Part shown: positions 14,115-14,400 of the stretch, one piece after another | Layout: every line of letters starts with the position of its first letter | Numbering within the stretch: position 1 is the stretch's first letter | Source of the DNA: Micromonospora_J zhanjiangensis | GTDB taxonomy: Bacteria > Actinomycetota > Actinomycetes > Mycobacteriales > Micromonosporaceae | Assembly: GCF_042650605.1 (NCBI RefSeq) | Contig: NZ_JBHSBN010000054.1 | Coordinates: 1 to 14,400, forward strand | Length of the DNA stretch: 14,400 nt | Direction of reading: 5' to 3' | Notes under the pieces: model-generated | The model's input: the letters and a program-made list of their open reading frames with translations, nothing else | Told to the model about the DNA's origin: nothing | Database searches by the model: none | Translations under genes and position numbers: made by a program

Positions 14115-14400
14115 ATGAAACGTCTGCTCGGACGGGGTCGTCCCCGAGTGATACTGGCGGCGGCCACCAGTGCGTTGGCCGTGGCCGGCGTGTCCCTGGT
14201 AACGGTCGGCTCGGCCGACGCGGCGGCGACAACGCTGGGCGCCGCGGCCGCCCAGTCGGGCCGCTACTTCGGTACCGCGATCGCCGCCGGCCGCCTCGGC
14301 GACTCCGCCTACACCACCATCGCGGCGCGTGAGTTCAACATGGTCACCGCCGAGAACGAGATGAAACCCGACGCCACCGAACCCAACCAGAACCAGTTCA
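14115..14400 (+). CDS. Secreted GH10 endo-1,4-beta-xylanase, N-terminal part (runs off window)
   Basis: The first 95 codons are visible. A Sec signal peptide spans about residues 1-36: basic MKRLLGRGRPR, a hydrophobic stretch, then ADA before the likely cut. No twin-Arg motif is present. From about residue 41 the mature protein reads TLGAAAAQSGRYFGTAIAAG, then REFNMVTAENEMKPDATEP. This matches the start of glycoside hydrolase family 10, where the EFN..T.EN.MK.D segment forms part of the substrate cleft. GH10 enzymes cut xylan backbones outside the cell. The catalytic Glu residues and any carbohydrate-binding module lie beyond the window. Start fixed by GAAGGAG four nt upstream. Confidence 0.93.
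   Translation, partial: MKRLLGRGRPRVILAAATSALAVAGVSLVTVGSADAAATTLGAAAAQSGRYFGTAIAAGRLGDSAYTTIAAREFNMVTAENEMKPDATEPNQNQF

Noticed and set aside
13588..14118. A plus-strand open frame filling the xylanase upstream region
   Set aside because: It overlaps the small membrane protein antisense, is Arg/Pro/Gly-rich and ends on the xylanase start; the region looks regulatory.

Overview
The window is very GC-rich, uses GTG starts freely and reads as actinobacterial chromosome. The gene set (FN3/MoxR/DUF58/transglutaminase-like cluster, DHA2 efflux pump, secreted GH10 xylanase, AbrB-recombinase pair beside a tRNA) best fits Micromonosporaceae such as Micromonospora. That placement is an inference from remembered family resemblance, not from a search.

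Left end (1-1410, all minus strand). A class II tRNA-Leu(GAG) with encoded CCA is followed downstream by a small protein with two AbrB/SpoVT-like halves. That gene overlaps a tyrosine recombinase gene by a GTGA junction. The recombinase is cut after about 210 residues, just past its first catalytic Arg, by the end of an IS3-like insertion sequence whose transposase start lies at base 74 and which runs off the window. The rest of the recombinase should lie beyond the element, if it still exists.

Centre (1697-11394, plus strand). Five genes look like one envelope system: a TPR/Pro-rich/single-TM/FN3 protein; then, behind its own promoter, a membrane-anchored propeller-like protein with four FN3 domains and a Cys-containing C-terminus; a MoxR AAA+ ATPase; a DUF58 protein; and a polytopic transglutaminase-like protein. 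MoxR, DUF58 and the transglutaminase-like gene are tightly packed (14-nt gap, then GTGA overlap). The transglutaminase fold appears to have lost all three catalytic residues (Ser, Tyr and Asn at the Cys, His and Asp positions), which suggests a non-enzymatic, possibly binding, role. This is the most interesting system in the window.

Right end (11486-14400). A MarR regulator, predicted to be made from a leaderless mRNA, precedes a 14-TM-type DHA2 efflux pump. Both promoter regions share short motifs, and a hairpin can mask the pump's Shine-Dalgarno sequence. A small membrane protein of unknown function lies convergent to the pump. The window closes with the 5' part of a secreted GH10 endo-xylanase, preceded by a candidate promoter, a CGAAAA/TTATCG palindrome and a leader of about 220 nt.
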